Source of the DNA: an uncultured Desulfurobacterium sp.
Lineage (GTDB): Bacteria; Aquificota; Aquificia; Desulfurobacteriales; Desulfurobacteriaceae
Assembly: GCA_913055135.1 (NCBI GenBank)
Contig: CAJXJV010000049.1
Span: 1 to 8,453 of the forward strand
DNA: 8,453 nt
Reading direction: 5' to 3'
The position numbers and the translations under genes are program-made. Below are positions 8,185 through 8,453 of the stretch, piece by piece. Numbering within the stretch: position 1 is the first letter of the stretch; each line of letters begins with the position of its first letter. Under the pieces are notes generated by a model. The model saw only the letters and a list, made by a program, of their open reading frames with translations. It was not told the DNA's origin and did not search any database.

Positions 8185-8453
8185 GTGCTACTAACCCTTT
8201 CAATTCACTCCACCAAAAAGAGTGTCGTAAATAAGCTGAAAAGAGCTTCAAAAACCTTCCAGCACTTCAAGAATCTAATCTATCTATGTGCAGCAGAATA
8301 TTACCACACCACAAAAGACATTAAACCCTTCCTCTCTAAAACTTTCCTCGAAAAATTCGTAAAAGGAAGAGAAAAGCTACCTTTTGAGAATGAAAAGATA
8401 AAAGAGTGGAAAAAGGAACTCGTAACCTTATGGACAGAGAAGATAGGTTCAGA
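8185..8453 (+). CDS. Unidentified Lys-rich protein, 5' part only; possibly TnpB/OrfB-like
   Basis: An open frame of 89 codons from a GTG runs off the right edge. It starts with a predicted strand (LLTLSIHS), then a long basic amphipathic helix (about residues 13-43, with KLKRAS, FQHFKNLIYL and CAAEYY), and then a very Lys/Glu-rich helical stretch with two Trp. A stop codon two codons before the GTG and no in-frame ATG or TTG at the N-terminus make GTG the only sensible start; GGAG lies 10 bases away. The strand-plus-helix start with a basic helix ending in F-x-x-x-N resembles the N-terminus of TnpB/IS605 OrfB proteins, but the catalytic DED and zinc-finger regions would lie outside the window, so this cannot be tested here. 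It might equally be an unrelated RNA- or DNA-binding protein. The gene is divergent from the trm112 operon. Its reality is likely; its identity is unsure. Confidence 0.55.
   Translation, partial: MLLTLSIHSTKKSVVNKLKRASKTFQHFKNLIYLCAAEYYHTTKDIKPFLSKTFLEKFVKGREKLPFENEKIKEWKKELVTLWTEKIGS

Overview
The window looks like a compact, AT-leaning bacterial chromosome segment from an anaerobic thermophile. Arginine codons are mostly AGA/AGG, isoleucine often ATA, and the proteins are rich in Lys and Glu. The gene content includes an NfnAB/sulfide-dehydrogenase-type flavoprotein pair, a membrane polyferredoxin, an ApbC/Mrp Fe-S carrier and a phosphatase resembling the metal-independent phosphoserine phosphatase of Hydrogenobacter. 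This suggests an Aquificota-like chemolithoautotroph, perhaps of the Desulfurobacteriaceae. That placement is an inference from memory of sequences, not a search result.

Layout. Bases 1-157 (minus) hold the first codons of a response regulator. A divergent intergenic region of about 100 bp follows. A plus-strand operon (260-3161) then runs: 81-aa unknown protein, inositol-monophosphatase family enzyme (suhB), Mrp/ApbC P-loop Fe-S carrier, a tiny membrane CXXC protein, and a NapH-like membrane polyferredoxin. Most junctions overlap or are separated by only 2 bp.

This operon meets, with a gap of only 10 bp, a minus-strand operon read from 8047 down to 3172: Trm112-like zinc ribbon, rlmN, nfnA, nfnB (gltA-like), histidine phosphatase, sfsA. 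A clear TATAAT box precedes it, with a 10-bp tandem repeat filling the spacer. A perfect 7-bp hairpin covers the nfnA ribosome-binding site. Two 11-bp tandem repeats span the rlmN stop codon just upstream of that hairpin.

The right end (8185-8453, plus) is the open 5' part of a Lys-rich protein preceded by a short hairpin and TTGAT pentamers. It could be the start of a TnpB/OrfB-like gene, but this is weakly supported.

How the genes fit together. The plus operon has an Fe-S theme: a cluster carrier next to a protein with two ferredoxin domains and four further Cys groups, with a CXXC micro-protein between them. The minus operon joins rRNA modification (Trm112-like, RlmN) with pyridine-nucleotide/ferredoxin electron balancing (NfnAB) and probably serine synthesis. 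I see no tRNA, rRNA, CRISPR array or complete insertion sequence. The most interesting points are the CXXC micro-protein paired with the polyferredoxin, the Trm112-like protein coupled to rlmN, the repeats and hairpin around nfnA and at the operon promoter, and the unidentified gene at the right edge.
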